Under the pieces are notes generated by a model that was not told the DNA's origin, ran no database searches, and saw only the letters and a list, made by a program, of their open reading frames with translations. The position numbers and the translations under genes were made by a program. From assembly GCA_023251755.1 (NCBI GenBank), contig JAHEYF010000032.1:1-44896 (forward strand): a stretch of DNA of 44,896 bases, written 5' to 3'. Shown here one piece after another: positions 16,805 through 25,135 of the stretch (position 1 is the stretch's first letter; the number at the start of each line of letters is the position of its first letter). The stretch is from Bacteroidota bacterium. GTDB taxonomy: Bacteria; Bacteroidota; Bacteroidia; B-17B0; Aurantibacillaceae.

Positions 16805-16821
16805 AGAGTCTATAGTTTAGA
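16805..16821 (+). repeat. Dispersed 17-bp repeat, copy 1
   Basis: AGAGTCTATAGTTTAGA, found identically at 22571-22587 and inverted at 22655-22671. All copies are intergenic. This one lies between the convergent STAS-like and gapA genes. Confidence 0.65.
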
Positions 16822-16865
16822 GTTTAGAATTTTATATTTAGTATTTCTCAAAACTTTCCTTTTCC

Positions 16866-17855
16866 TCAGCTTACTCTTTCAATCAATTCGGCCAGGCGCG
16901 AGCTATAGCCCATTTCATTGTCGTACCAGCCTATTACCTTTATCATGTTGCCTACTATGGCCGTAAACTCAGCATCGAATATGCAGGAATATGGATTGCC
17001 AATAACATCACAGGATACAATCGGGTCTTCGGTGTATTGCAAAATACCTTTTAAATGCGATTCGGAAGCTTGTTTAAAAGCCTGGTTTATTTCTTCAACA
17101 GTAGGATACGCCTTCAATACACAGGTTATATCGGTTAAAGAACCATCCGGAACAGGAACACGCATTCCACAGCCTCCTATTTTACCTTCCAGTCCGGGGA
17201 ATATTTTGGTGATGGCTTTTGCAGCTCCTGTTGAAGTGGGAACAATGCTCAATGCCGCCGCACGTGCCCTTCTTAAATCTTTGTGAGGTGCGTCGTGCAA
17301 ACGCTGATCACCCGTATAAGAGTGAACGGTGGTAATGTAGGCATCTTCAATACCCCATTGTTCCAATACCTTTATCATAGGTGCGGCACAATTGGTGGTA
17401 CAGGATGCATTCGAAAGAATGGTATCTGATGTTGAAATGATTTCATCGTTTACGCCCAATACAATCGCTTTGGTATCGTCGGTGGGCGGGGCAGAAAGAA
17501 TTACCTTTTTTGCTCCTGCATCAAGGTGTTTTTGGGCTGACACTTTATCTAAAAAATGCCCTGTACTTTCTACAACTATGTCTATTGCCAGGTCTTTCCA
17601 GGGCAGCGATGAAGGGTCTTTGGAATTAAAAATTTTTATTTTCCTGTTGTCAATAATGATGTGTTCTTTATCGTGACTTACGGTTCCTTTAAACTGCCTG
17701 TGAACCGAATCGTATTTCAACAAGTGGGCCAGTGTTTTACTGTCTGTCAAATCATTAATGGCAACAACTTCAATGTTTGTATTGGTGTGCAGCACGCGGA
17801 ACAATACACGTCCAATGCGGCCAAAACCATTAATCGCTACTCTTATTTTACTCAT
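16866..17855 (-). CDS. gapA: Glyceraldehyde-3-phosphate dehydrogenase, type I
   Basis: Oxidises glyceraldehyde 3-phosphate to 1,3-bisphosphoglycerate with NAD in glycolysis. The 329-residue protein shows the Rossmann start VAINGFGRIGRVLFR, the Asp at about 35 (AINDLT) that favours NAD, the catalytic segment SNASCTTNCAAPM with Cys at 152, TVHSYTGDQRLHDAPHKDLRRARAAALSIVPTSTGAAKA with the catalytic His, and the C-terminal WYDNEMGYSSRLAELI. Length is normal. The 5' region holds AAGTTCAAAG-type repeats and a hairpin. Monocistronic: a terminator lies on one side and a convergent gene on the other. Confidence 0.98.
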   Translation of the reverse strand: MSKIRVAINGFGRIGRVLFRVLHTNTNIEVVAINDLTDSKTLAHLLKYDSVHRQFKGTVSHDKEHIIIDNRKIKIFNSKDPSSLPWKDLAIDIVVESTGHFLDKVSAQKHLDAGAKKVILSAPPTDDTKAIVLGVNDEIISTSDTILSNASCTTNCAAPMIKVLEQWGIEDAYITTVHSYTGDQRLHDAPHKDLRRARAAALSIVPTSTGAAKAITKIFPGLEGKIGGCGMRVPVPDGSLTDITCVLKAYPTVEEINQAFKQASESHLKGILQYTEDPIVSCDVIGNPYSCIFDAEFTAIVGNMIKVIGWYDNEMGYSSRLAELIERVS

Positions 17856-17945
17856 AGTGGGGTTAAATTAAAAGTTCAAAGTTCAAAATTTAAAATTCAA
17901 AGAGTGATAGAATAAACCTTCAAGGTCTACAGGTCTTGAGGGTTT
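17856..17945. repeat. Repeat words and hairpin upstream of gapA
   Basis: AAAGTTCAAAGTTCAAAATT words fill about 17870-17901. An 11-bp hairpin with one G-U follows: AAACCTTCAAG (17914-17924) with CTTGAGGGTTT (17935-17945). Confidence 0.5.
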
Positions 17946-17991
17946 ATAAGGTTTCAAAGTTATAAAAAAAAGAGTGACTTCAGGGTCAAAC

Positions 17992-18023
17992 AAAAAGCCC
18001 TTAGAAAAATCTAAGGGCTTTTT
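17992..18023 (-). terminator. Rho-independent terminator after the OmpA/TPR lipoprotein gene
   Basis: A perfect 13-bp inverted repeat AAAAAGCCCTTAG / CTAAGGGCTTTTT (17992-18004 with 18011-18023) and a 6-nt loop, 27 nt beyond the stop codon. Symmetric A/T ends make it bidirectional in principle. Confidence 0.92.
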
Positions 18024-18049
18024 GTTTATATTCTGAAAATCGGATTTTA

Positions 18050-19786
18050 CTAATTGGTCAATGCTTTGAAATCAGCATTGTCTCTCCATTTAATAAATTC
18101 GCAATCGTCTTTAGCAGCAGCTTTTAAGGAACCGTCTTTTTCAATAGCCGTTTTTAAAGCAGTTAATCCGCCTGCATCACCTTTGCGTGCAGCAGCAACA
18201 GCTTTTAAGTAATAGCTGATGGCCATTTCTTTTTCGTTGCTGGCATCAATTGTACCGGCAACAGCATCAGGAGTACCACTTAACAACTGGGCCAATGCAA
18301 GGTTAAATCCTTTGTAGCTTCCAAAACCTGAAACTGCATCGCTGTATTTACCATCACGAACGTAAACAATTGCTTTGTTGTATCCCACTTCAGGGCCTGC
18401 ACCGCTTGCTTTGTTGAAGAAATCCATTGCAGCACGGCGATCGCCACTTTTAGCAACCACAGCGCCCATGTTGTTCATCACAATTGCATTACCTGCGTTG
18501 GCTTTTTGTGCTCTTTCAAAAGCAGCTTTGGCTTCACCAATTTTATTGTTGATTAAATAAGTAACACCTAAATTGTTAGAAGCTCTCCAATCAGTTGGGA
18601 ATTGTTTCTCAGCAGCTTTGTAAATGCTCATTTTAGTGTTTACATCGTCAATCAGGTTAGCACCGTACAACAATTCTTCGATAGACAATGAATCAGGAGT
18701 TGTTTTGCACATACGGATGATGGTTTCATCGTTGCGTGATTTTTTCTCAGCAACAATGTTTAATACCGAACGACGCAGTTTTGGTAAAATCTGATCTGAA
18801 ACTTCTTTGTAAGTTTTAGACAGGTTTTTAATTTCCTGCTCACGTTGATCTAAATTCGAATACATGGTCAACACACGTAAAATAAGGTCTTTATCCTGAA
18901 TAGAAGAAGCTTCCATTAATTTTTTGAAACCATCCCAGTCTTCAGCAGTAGTGGTTACTTTGTAAGCTTTTTCATCTTTACCAAAAGTAATATCTTTGTT
19001 TTTGTTCTTTTTAAACTCATCCTGTAAAGCTTTAGAACCGGATTTAGCACGGTCCTGAGCCAGGTTGGCGTTTAAGCTTTGTTCTCCGTCTGGCGAAGCA
19101 TAAGCGGAAACGTCTATTCCTTTAAATTCAAAGTTAGGGTTGGTGATGTTGTCGCTGATGAATTTGTGAAGGTTTTTCATTTCTTCGCTTTTCATTTCAG
19201 CCGGGCGAACTGTAGATTGATTCACTACATAATATACACTGGCCGATTGACTAACAGGGAATGATTTGGTGAAAGCATCTTTTGCATAAATCCCTTTTTC
19301 GTCGTTACGGACTAAAAGAGGCGTTGCAATGGTACCGTCCCCGATTTCAATAGCAGTAAAGTCTTTTGTTTTGGTTTTTATTGCACCCTGCGCACGCAAT
19401 TCTAATTTTGCGACCTTCATGGCGGGTTCGTAAGCTACTTTATCCGAATAAGAGAAGGTACCTCCTGTAGCATAGTTTATTTTAGTACCACTGGCGGCAG
19501 CCGATTCTCCTACTAAAACCTGTTGTTTCAGTTGTTTTTCACCACCATTGTATTTTAATACCGGGGTAACGGTTACAACTGCTTTTTTTGCAAATAATTT
19601 AGCAGGGTACTTACCTGAAATTGTAACAGCAACGCTATCCCCGTGCATTTCCAGGGGATTTGGTTTAATTTCATAAGTAATAAGGTTCTGCTTTTTAATC
19701 ATCTTGCCAAGGCCATCGCATCCGCTTAGAAGTACAGATGTACCTACTGCAAGTGATAATACTTTTAACATTTTACTTTGCATCAT
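18050..19786 (-). CDS. Lipoprotein with OmpA-like and TPR domains
   Basis: A 578-residue protein. The lipobox SVLLSGC puts the acylated Cys at 23, so it is an outer- or inner-membrane lipoprotein. Residues about 35-200 are beta-rich (YEIKPNPLEMHGDSVAVTISGKYP). Residues about 215-260 contain an OmpA-C-like segment (IDVSAYASPDGEQSLNANLA, then QDRAKSGSKAL), with the Asp-Gly and Asn...Arg pattern that contacts peptidoglycan. From about 395 to 560 there are TPR motifs (YKAAEKQFPTDWRASNNLGV, AFERAQKANAGNAIVMNNMG). The protein is lysine- and alanine-rich. Such lipoproteins may link the outer membrane to the wall and scaffold other envelope proteins. It has its own terminator downstream and is likely well expressed. 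Confidence 0.82.
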   Translation of the reverse strand: MMQSKMLKVLSLAVGTSVLLSGCDGLGKMIKKQNLITYEIKPNPLEMHGDSVAVTISGKYPAKLFAKKAVVTVTPVLKYNGGEKQLKQQVLVGESAAASGTKINYATGGTFSYSDKVAYEPAMKVAKLELRAQGAIKTKTKDFTAIEIGDGTIATPLLVRNDEKGIYAKDAFTKSFPVSQSASVYYVVNQSTVRPAEMKSEEMKNLHKFISDNITNPNFEFKGIDVSAYASPDGEQSLNANLAQDRAKSGSKALQDEFKKNKNKDITFGKDEKAYKVTTTAEDWDGFKKLMEASSIQDKDLILRVLTMYSNLDQREQEIKNLSKTYKEVSDQILPKLRRSVLNIVAEKKSRNDETIIRMCKTTPDSLSIEELLYGANLIDDVNTKMSIYKAAEKQFPTDWRASNNLGVTYLINNKIGEAKAAFERAQKANAGNAIVMNNMGAVVAKSGDRRAAMDFFNKASGAGPEVGYNKAIVYVRDGKYSDAVSGFGSYKGFNLALAQLLSGTPDAVAGTIDASNEKEMAISYYLKAVAAARKGDAGGLTALKTAIEKDGSLKAAAKDDCEFIKWRDNADFKALTN

Positions 19787-20037
19787 TTTAAGGTTATTTA
19801 ATGTTCAGAATTTTAGTTTTCAAGTTGCAATATTAATGATTGTTTTTTAATTATGAAAAAAAAGGAAAAAAAAAGCTGTTTATCCTTTGTTTTCGGGGCA
19901 AGCAATTAGTTTTGAACATCCCTTGTTTTTATGTCTGATTTTTACCGGAAGCCCGGTGTGTTTTTTATTTTTCATCAACAGACCTCACAAAAAAAGCCTG
20001 ACAGGTGAACTATCAGGCTTTCTTAGAATAGGTAACA
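19787..20037. other. Spacer between metK and the lipoprotein gene
   Basis: Contains A/T-rich lipoprotein leader sequence and the metK terminator at its right end. I see no gene and no consensus -7 element here. Confidence 0.4.
19993..20021 (-). terminator. Terminator after metK
   Basis: AAAGCCTGA (19993-20001) pairs with TCAGGCTTT (20013-20021) around an 11-nt loop, 16 nt beyond the metK stop. On the minus strand the hairpin is followed by a run of T. Confidence 0.85.
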
Positions 20038-21291
20038 TTATTTAATTTTAAATGCAGCTTTCACTTTTGCCACATAATCCAATTTTTCCCAGGTAAACAA
20101 TTCCACTTTCATGGTTTTCACTTTTCCATCAGGGGAAGTGAATGTTTTGGTGATGGTTTCATTCTTGCGTCCCATGTGACCATAAGCAGCAGTTTCGCTG
20201 TACATAGGTGTACGCAGTTTAAAACGTTGTTCAATAAAGTAAGGGCGCATATCAAAAACGCTTTGAACTATTTTAGCAATTTCCCCGTCGCTCATTTTTA
20301 TTTTAGCCGTTCCATAGGTATCAATAAAAATACCCATTGGTTGCGCTACTCCAATTGCATAAGACACCTGCACCAACACTTCGGTACAAACACCTGCGGC
20401 AACAAGGTTTTTAGCAATGTGACGGGTTGCATAAGCAGCACTTCTGTCTACTTTACTTGGATCTTTCCCCGAGAAAGCACCACCACCGTGTGCCCCTTTT
20501 CCACCATAGGTGTCCACAATAATTTTACGGCCTGTTAAACCTGTATCGCCATGCGGGCCACCAATTACAAACTTACCGGTGGGGTTGATGTGGTAATTGA
20601 TTTTATTATTAAATAAGTGTGCGTATTTAGGATAATTCTTTTTTACGCGTGGAATTAAAATTTCGATGATGTCTTTTTTAATTTTTGCCAGCATTTTCGG
20701 CTCGGCATCAAAATCATCGTGTTGGGTTGAAACAACTATTGCATCAATACGAACAGGTTTGTTGTTGTCATCATATTCTAATGTAACCTGCGATTTTGCA
20801 TCCGGACGTAAGTATTTAATGGATTTGTTTTCTCTGCGAAGCGCAGCTAATTCCAATAAAATTGCATGGGCCAAATCCAATGCAAGCGGCATGTAGTTCG
20901 CTGTTTCGTTGGTTGCATAACCAAACATCATTCCCTGGTCACCGGCACCCTGGTCTTCTTTCTTTTTACGGTCAACCCCCTGGTTAATATCCGCCGATTG
21001 TTCGTGAATGGCAGAGAATATACCGCATGAATTGGCTTCAAACATATACTCCGATTTGGTATAACCAATTTTACGGATGACTTCACGGGCAATTTCCTGC
21101 ACATCTAAATAGGCTTTTGATTTTACTTCACCGGCAAGTACTACCTGCCCGGTTGTTACAAGCGTTTCGCAAGCCACTTTACTTTGAGGGTCGAATGCTA
21201 AAAAGTTATCGATTAAGGCATCCGAAATCTGATCGGCTACTTTGTCAGGATGTCCTTCACTAACGGACTCAGAGGTAAATAAATATCCCAT
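20038..21291 (-). CDS. metK: S-adenosylmethionine synthase
   Basis: Makes SAM from methionine and ATP. The 417-residue protein shows the N-terminal [19 protein letters not shown] with the catalytic His at 14 and Asp at 16. It also has [13 protein letters not shown], the flexible-loop region, the phosphate loop [43 protein letters not shown], and [29 protein letters not shown]. It is slightly longer than the E. coli enzyme (384), as usual in this phylum. The upstream region (21292-21437) contains a small GAATGCTTCATTC hairpin (21373-21385) but no recognisable SAM riboswitch. The terminator downstream makes it a discrete unit, perhaps after purS. Confidence 0.98.
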   Translation of the reverse strand: MGYLFTSESVSEGHPDKVADQISDALIDNFLAFDPQSKVACETLVTTGQVVLAGEVKSKAYLDVQEIAREVIRKIGYTKSEYMFEANSCGIFSAIHEQSADINQGVDRKKKEDQGAGDQGMMFGYATNETANYMPLALDLAHAILLELAALRRENKSIKYLRPDAKSQVTLEYDDNNKPVRIDAIVVSTQHDDFDAEPKMLAKIKKDIIEILIPRVKKNYPKYAHLFNNKINYHINPTGKFVIGGPHGDTGLTGRKIIVDTYGGKGAHGGGAFSGKDPSKVDRSAAYATRHIAKNLVAAGVCTEVLVQVSYAIGVAQPMGIFIDTYGTAKIKMSDGEIAKIVQSVFDMRPYFIEQRFKLRTPMYSETAAYGHMGRKNETITKTFTSPDGKVKTMKVELFTWEKLDYVAKVKAAFKIK

Positions 21292-21437
21292 TTTTTAATT
21301 TATGATTGTTGATTTATGAATTATGATTGTTTTTTAAGGCGCCTAAATATACAATTTTCTTTGAAAAAAGATGAATGCTTCATTCAAACTAATTTCATTA
21401 AAGATAAATTTTATTCACACATACAAGGAAGGAAAGT

Positions 21438-21692
21438 CTATTTTACTTCTACCAATTTAAATTCGTAGAACTCCATAATCTGGTTGCAGAGTAATTTTTT
21501 GCAGGCATCGTCAACTTTAGCACTGGCAGCTTCTTTGGTAGCAGCTTCTACTTCAAGGCTGATGTGTTTTCCAATACGGACATTTTCTATTTCAGGTAAG
21601 CCTAAGTTTTTCATACTTCCGGTTACTGCTTTTCCCTGTGGATCTAAGAGTGCTTTTAAGGGCATTACATCTATTTCGGCGATATACTTCAT
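21438..21692 (-). CDS. purS: Phosphoribosylformylglycinamidine synthase subunit PurS
   Basis: A small subunit that bridges PurL and PurQ in the multi-subunit FGAM synthase of purine synthesis. The 84-residue protein carries the family pattern: YIAEIDVMPLKALLDPQGKAV, SMKNLGLPEIENVRIGKHI and SLEVEA, ending in two short strands (FYEFKLVEVK). Length is typical (about 80-85). purL and purQ are not next to it; the neighbours are metK downstream and the phosphatidyltransferase upstream on the same strand. Its presence suggests the organism uses the PurS/PurL/PurQ type and not the single large PurL. Confidence 0.92.
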   Translation of the reverse strand: MKYIAEIDVMPLKALLDPQGKAVTGSMKNLGLPEIENVRIGKHISLEVEAATKEAASAKVDDACKKLLCNQIMEFYEFKLVEVK

Positions 21693-21755
21693 GTTAATTC
21701 GTTTAATCGTTTATTTGTTCTTTAGTTTAATCGTTCGTGCGCTGAGCATCGTTCT
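21693..21755. repeat. GTTTAATCGTT-type repeat spacer
   Basis: Contains AATTCGTTTAATCGTTTATT and GTTTAATCGTTCGTGC words, the inverted relatives of the GAACGAATAAAC family at 7522, 15480, 33236 and 35608. Confidence 0.5.
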
Positions 21756-22541
21756 TTAATTTTGTTTTGTACTCAAATTATTCACCAGTGAAAAAACAAC
21801 GTACAAAAATATAACAATTGGAATACCCACGTATTGAAAACATACTAACAATACGATAGAACTTATTAAAAAGATATAACGGATTTTATTGTCGGCCCAT
21901 TTGAAGTTTTTGAATTTAAGGGCGAAGAGAGGGAGTTCTGCTACAAGTAAAAAAGACATAAGACAGGTAACAAGTATCAGGTACCAGGTATTCAGTATCA
22001 GGTCCGAATAAGTACTTCGAAATACCTCTCCTGCATACAACCCATTATAATTCATCACCAAAAGTCCGAGCGAACAAATAAATATAGCGTTGGCGGGTGT
22101 TGGTACTCCAATAAAAGAATCAGATTGTCTTGGATCGTTATTAAATTTTGCCAGGCGAATAACGGAAAAAATTGGAATAAGGAAAGCAATATAACATATT
22201 ATACTTCTTACATCTGTTTCCTGATCAAACATACTAAGCCTCATCACAGGAAGAAAAATCAAGCGATTGAAGGATAATCTCAACAACTGAAACATCACCA
22301 TCCCCGGTACGACACCAAAAGTTACTGCATCCGCCAATGAATCTAAATCCTTACCAATAGGCGAACTTACTTTCAACATTCGTGCAGCAAAACCATCAAA
22401 AAAATCAAATATTGCGGCAATACCTACTAAGTATGCAGCCCACACCAAATCTCCTTCAAAGACTTTAACAATGGCTATACAACCGCACAACAAATTACCA
22501 CAGGTAAGGGCATTGGGTATGTTTTGTTTTATTTTTTTCAC
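21756..22541 (-). CDS. pssA: CDP-alcohol phosphatidyltransferase, probably phosphatidylserine synthase
   Basis: Transfers a phosphatidyl group from CDP-diacylglycerol to serine (inferred substrate) at the inner membrane. The catalytic motif D-G-x2-A-R-x8-G-x3-D-x3-D is complete, reading DGFAARML through PIGKDLDSLAD. It is preceded by IPNALTCGNLLCGCIAI, typical of bacterial PssA. About seven hydrophobic segments follow. An in-frame ATG at 22607 would add 22 residues encoded by the intergenic repeat (NSKPHTLNYRLSTLNF), so I prefer the GTG at 22541, giving 261 residues. The spacing to purS is 63 bp, filled with a dispersed repeat. Confidence 0.88.
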   Translation of the reverse strand: MKKIKQNIPNALTCGNLLCGCIAIVKVFEGDLVWAAYLVGIAAIFDFFDGFAARMLKVSSPIGKDLDSLADAVTFGVVPGMVMFQLLRLSFNRLIFLPVMRLSMFDQETDVRSIICYIAFLIPIFSVIRLAKFNNDPRQSDSFIGVPTPANAIFICSLGLLVMNYNGLYAGEVFRSTYSDLILNTWYLILVTCLMSFLLVAELPLFALKFKNFKWADNKIRYIFLISSIVLLVCFQYVGIPIVIFLYVVFSLVNNLSTKQN

Positions 22542-22570
22542 GGCACAAAGGTAGTAAAAGTTTAGAGTTG

Positions 22571-22671
22571 AGAGTCTATAGTTTAGAGTGTGGGGTTTAG
22601 AGTTCATAGTTTCGAGAGTGAAGATATTTATGGGTATTGGATATTGATACCAGTTCTAAACTATAGACTCT
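22571..22671. repeat. Inverted pair of the dispersed 17-bp repeat
   Basis: AGAGTCTATAGTTTAGA (22571-22587) and its exact reverse complement (22655-22671), separated by 67 nt, between the divergent pssA and MBOAT genes. Degenerate TTTAGAGTT words surround both. Same word as at 16805. Confidence 0.7.
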
Positions 22672-22724
22672 AAACTCTCAACTATTACTCTAAACTCTCC
22701 AATTTATTTATCTTTACTAAGGAT

Positions 22725-24143
22725 ATGTTATTCAATTCACTGGCTTTCCTTCTTTTTTTACCTCTTGTATTTTCAGTTTACTGGATGGTACAACACAATT
22801 GGCGCTGGGTGGTATTGCTGGCCGCCAGTTATTATTTTTACTTTTCATACAATCCCTGGTTTTGCCTGTTGTTATTCGGGACTACCGGTATTGATTATAT
22901 AGCCGCCAGAAAAATTTCCGCGGCAATTCAACAAAATTCCCGGAAAGCCTGGTTGTTGTTAAGTGTATTCAGCAATATAGGTGTATTGGTCGTTTTTAAA
23001 TACAGTGTTTTTTTATTGAACACCGGCATCGAAGTCAGCAATAGTTTAGCGCACACTCAATTCAATATTTTGCAGCATTTGATTATTCCTGCGGGCTTAT
23101 CCTTTTATACCTTTCAATCCTTAAGCTATACCATTGATGTGTACCGCAATAAATACAAAGCACAGGACAGCTTCGGCTTCTTCTCTTTGTATGTTTCCTT
23201 TTTCCCGCACATGGTAGCAGGCCCTGTTGTAAGGTACAACGATTTAATGCCCCAGTTTTATGAGCAGCACAAACTTCAAAGCATTCAGTGGGCATTGGCT
23301 ACACGCCTTTGTATCTGGGGTTTTTTTAAGAAAATGGTCATCGCAGACCGGCTGGGCGAAATTGTTACACCGGTATTTAATCATGTGGATGTATACTCGG
23401 GCTCGACTTTACTTGTAACAGGTTTTTTATTTGTAGTGCAGGTGTACTGCGACTTTTCGGGCTATTCGGATATTGCCACCGGAGTTGCTAAATACTTTGG
23501 AATTAACCTGAGCCTGAACTGGCGAAGGCCTTTATTGTCCAAATCATTCATCGAATTCTGGCAACGCAACCACATTAGTATTACCACCTGGTTCCGCGAT
23601 TACCTCTACATTTCCCTCGGTGGAAACCGTTGCAGTTACAAACGCTGGTTGCTCAATATATTTCTGGTGTTTTTAATCAGCGGCTTGTGGCACGGCGCCA
23701 ACTGGACCTTTGTGATCTGGGGGGCTGTGCATGGTTTGTTTTACGTTATTGAATTAATCAACAGTAAAACAAAAAAACCTATACAGGCCCCGAAATTTAT
23801 TGGCTGGTTGTACCTGCTTCTTTTTCATACCCTGACCTTAATTGCTTTCAGGGCCTTGAACATTCATGATTTAGGAACAATATATTATAGCATCATTCAC
23901 AATTTTAATCCGGCTGAATTAATTGCTGAATTAAAAACGCTTTGCGATGTTTTCCCTTTAGTAATTGCAGCAGGCTTAATCCTGTTTTTGTTTGCGAAAG
24001 AATTGAACGAAGAATACGCTTTTATCAACCGGCTCAAACAATACAATACGATAATTAGACCTGTATTTTACATTGGTTTATTTTTAACAATTTTTTTATT
24101 GGGCATGTTTAATGCCAATGAGTTTATTTATTTTCAATTTTAA
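22725..24143 (+). CDS. MBOAT-family O-acyltransferase (AlgI-like)
   Basis: A 472-residue polytopic membrane protein. It begins with MLFNSLAFLLFLPLVFSVYW, the usual N-terminus of the AlgI/PatA group. FYTFQSLSYTIDVYR and SFFPHMVAGPVVRYNDLMPQ follow. The catalytic region is EFWQRNHISITTWFRDYLYISLGGN and then SGLWHGANWTFVIWGAVHG, with the invariant His near residue 323. These enzymes pass acetyl groups across the membrane to exported polysaccharide or peptidoglycan. The promoter-like TATCTTTA ends only 8 nt before the ATG. The next gene starts 2 nt after the stop and encodes the SGNH-like partner, so the two form an O-acetylation module. The target polymer is not shown. Confidence 0.93.
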   Translation: MLFNSLAFLLFLPLVFSVYWMVQHNWRWVVLLAASYYFYFSYNPWFCLLLFGTTGIDYIAARKISAAIQQNSRKAWLLLSVFSNIGVLVVFKYSVFLLNTGIEVSNSLAHTQFNILQHLIIPAGLSFYTFQSLSYTIDVYRNKYKAQDSFGFFSLYVSFFPHMVAGPVVRYNDLMPQFYEQHKLQSIQWALATRLCIWGFFKKMVIADRLGEIVTPVFNHVDVYSGSTLLVTGFLFVVQVYCDFSGYSDIATGVAKYFGINLSLNWRRPLLSKSFIEFWQRNHISITTWFRDYLYISLGGNRCSYKRWLLNIFLVFLISGLWHGANWTFVIWGAVHGLFYVIELINSKTKKPIQAPKFIGWLYLLLFHTLTLIAFRALNIHDLGTIYYSIIHNFNPAELIAELKTLCDVFPLVIAAGLILFLFAKELNEEYAFINRLKQYNTIIRPVFYIGLFLTIFLLGMFNANEFIYFQF

Positions 24144-24145
24144 TT

Positions 24146-25135
24146 GTGCTTAAAAAAATTACACTATACCTGATACTAATCTCCGGACTGGCTTACGGCA
24201 TACGCTATATATTGTATAAGGGTATACGTCACAATCAAAAAGGTTTGTACCATAAGTTGGATCAACTCTTCCTGCAAAAAAATGAATTCAATACTATCTT
24301 TATTGGCTCATCCCGGGCAGAGTGCCATTTTAATCCCCGGATTTTTGATTCCATTACCGGCTTAAACTCTTTTAATATTGGCATGTCGGGCTCCAACAAT
24401 GCGTTTACGTATAGTTTATTAAAAGCCTATTTATACAACAGCAAGGCCCCTGCTAATATTATCATGAACCTTGATTTCCATTTTTCGCACGAAAGCAGTG
24501 ATACCATTTATAATTACCCGAGGTATTTTCCTTATCTCAGCAACCCGGTATTGTATACTGAATTAAAAAAAATTGATCCGCGCTTTTTCTGGTTTAAGAA
24601 TTTTCCCTTATATACGTTTGCTCACATGGGCGATAAATACCTGAATTATTCTTTACGGGGTTACTTCGGCTGGAATGGCCCTTATATGCAGGAATCATAC
24701 AAGGGCAATGAAAAAGTAATTCCCCTGAATTATAAAAATATTGATTCAATTCCTTCCACTCCTTATAAAGGAAGTATACTTCCCGAAAACATGGCTTATC
24801 TCGATTCTATTGTTACACTCAGCCGACAGCTTCGTGCTAAAATTTATTTTGTGATCTCCCCAACTTATTACAAAGGTTCGAATCGAATCAGCAATCTTAC
24901 TGAACACATTAACAACTTTAAGCAATTCGCACAACAAAAAAATATTCCTGTGTTTGATTACACGAATGATTCAATTTGCTACCAGAAAAATTTATTCGCT
25001 GATTTTTACCACATGAAAGGAAATGGTTGTGATATTTTTTCGGGGAAATTCTCGGGGGATTTTGCGAGGTTACCACTAAGGCACAGAGGTTCACTAAGGC
25101 TTTTTAAGAAGGGGGCGCAGAGTAGCCATCTATAA
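24146..25135 (+). CDS. SGNH/DltD-like partner of the MBOAT acyltransferase
   Basis: A 329-residue protein with one N-terminal membrane anchor (ITLYLILISGLAYGIRYIL) and an extracytoplasmic domain. The FIGSSRAECHFNP motif near 52-64 carries the candidate nucleophile Ser, and FADFYHMKGNGCDIFSGKF near the end supplies the Asp/His pair. This layout fits the partner that completes O-acetyl transfer outside the membrane. It starts at GTG 24146, 2 nt after the MBOAT stop. The last 20 or so residues (after DFARL) are encoded by a repeat with CACTAAGGC at 25073 and 25092, so the C-terminus is probably extended or altered. It overlaps the convergent histidine kinase by 6 bp. Confidence 0.78.
   Translation: MLKKITLYLILISGLAYGIRYILYKGIRHNQKGLYHKLDQLFLQKNEFNTIFIGSSRAECHFNPRIFDSITGLNSFNIGMSGSNNAFTYSLLKAYLYNSKAPANIIMNLDFHFSHESSDTIYNYPRYFPYLSNPVLYTELKKIDPRFFWFKNFPLYTFAHMGDKYLNYSLRGYFGWNGPYMQESYKGNEKVIPLNYKNIDSIPSTPYKGSILPENMAYLDSIVTLSRQLRAKIYFVISPTYYKGSNRISNLTEHINNFKQFAQQKNIPVFDYTNDSICYQKNLFADFYHMKGNGCDIFSGKFSGDFARLPLRHRGSLRLFKKGAQSSHL
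25073..25100. repeat. CACTAAGGC repeat at the end of the SGNH gene
   Basis: CACTAAGGC occurs at 25073-25081 and 25092-25100, 19 nt apart, with CACAGAGG between them. This type of word is usual in intergenic repeats but here is read as coding. Confidence 0.5.

Noticed and set aside
21292-21437. Possible SAM riboswitch upstream of metK
   Set aside because: Only a small GAATG-hairpin and AT-rich sequence are visible; I see none of the conserved features of known SAM riboswitch classes.
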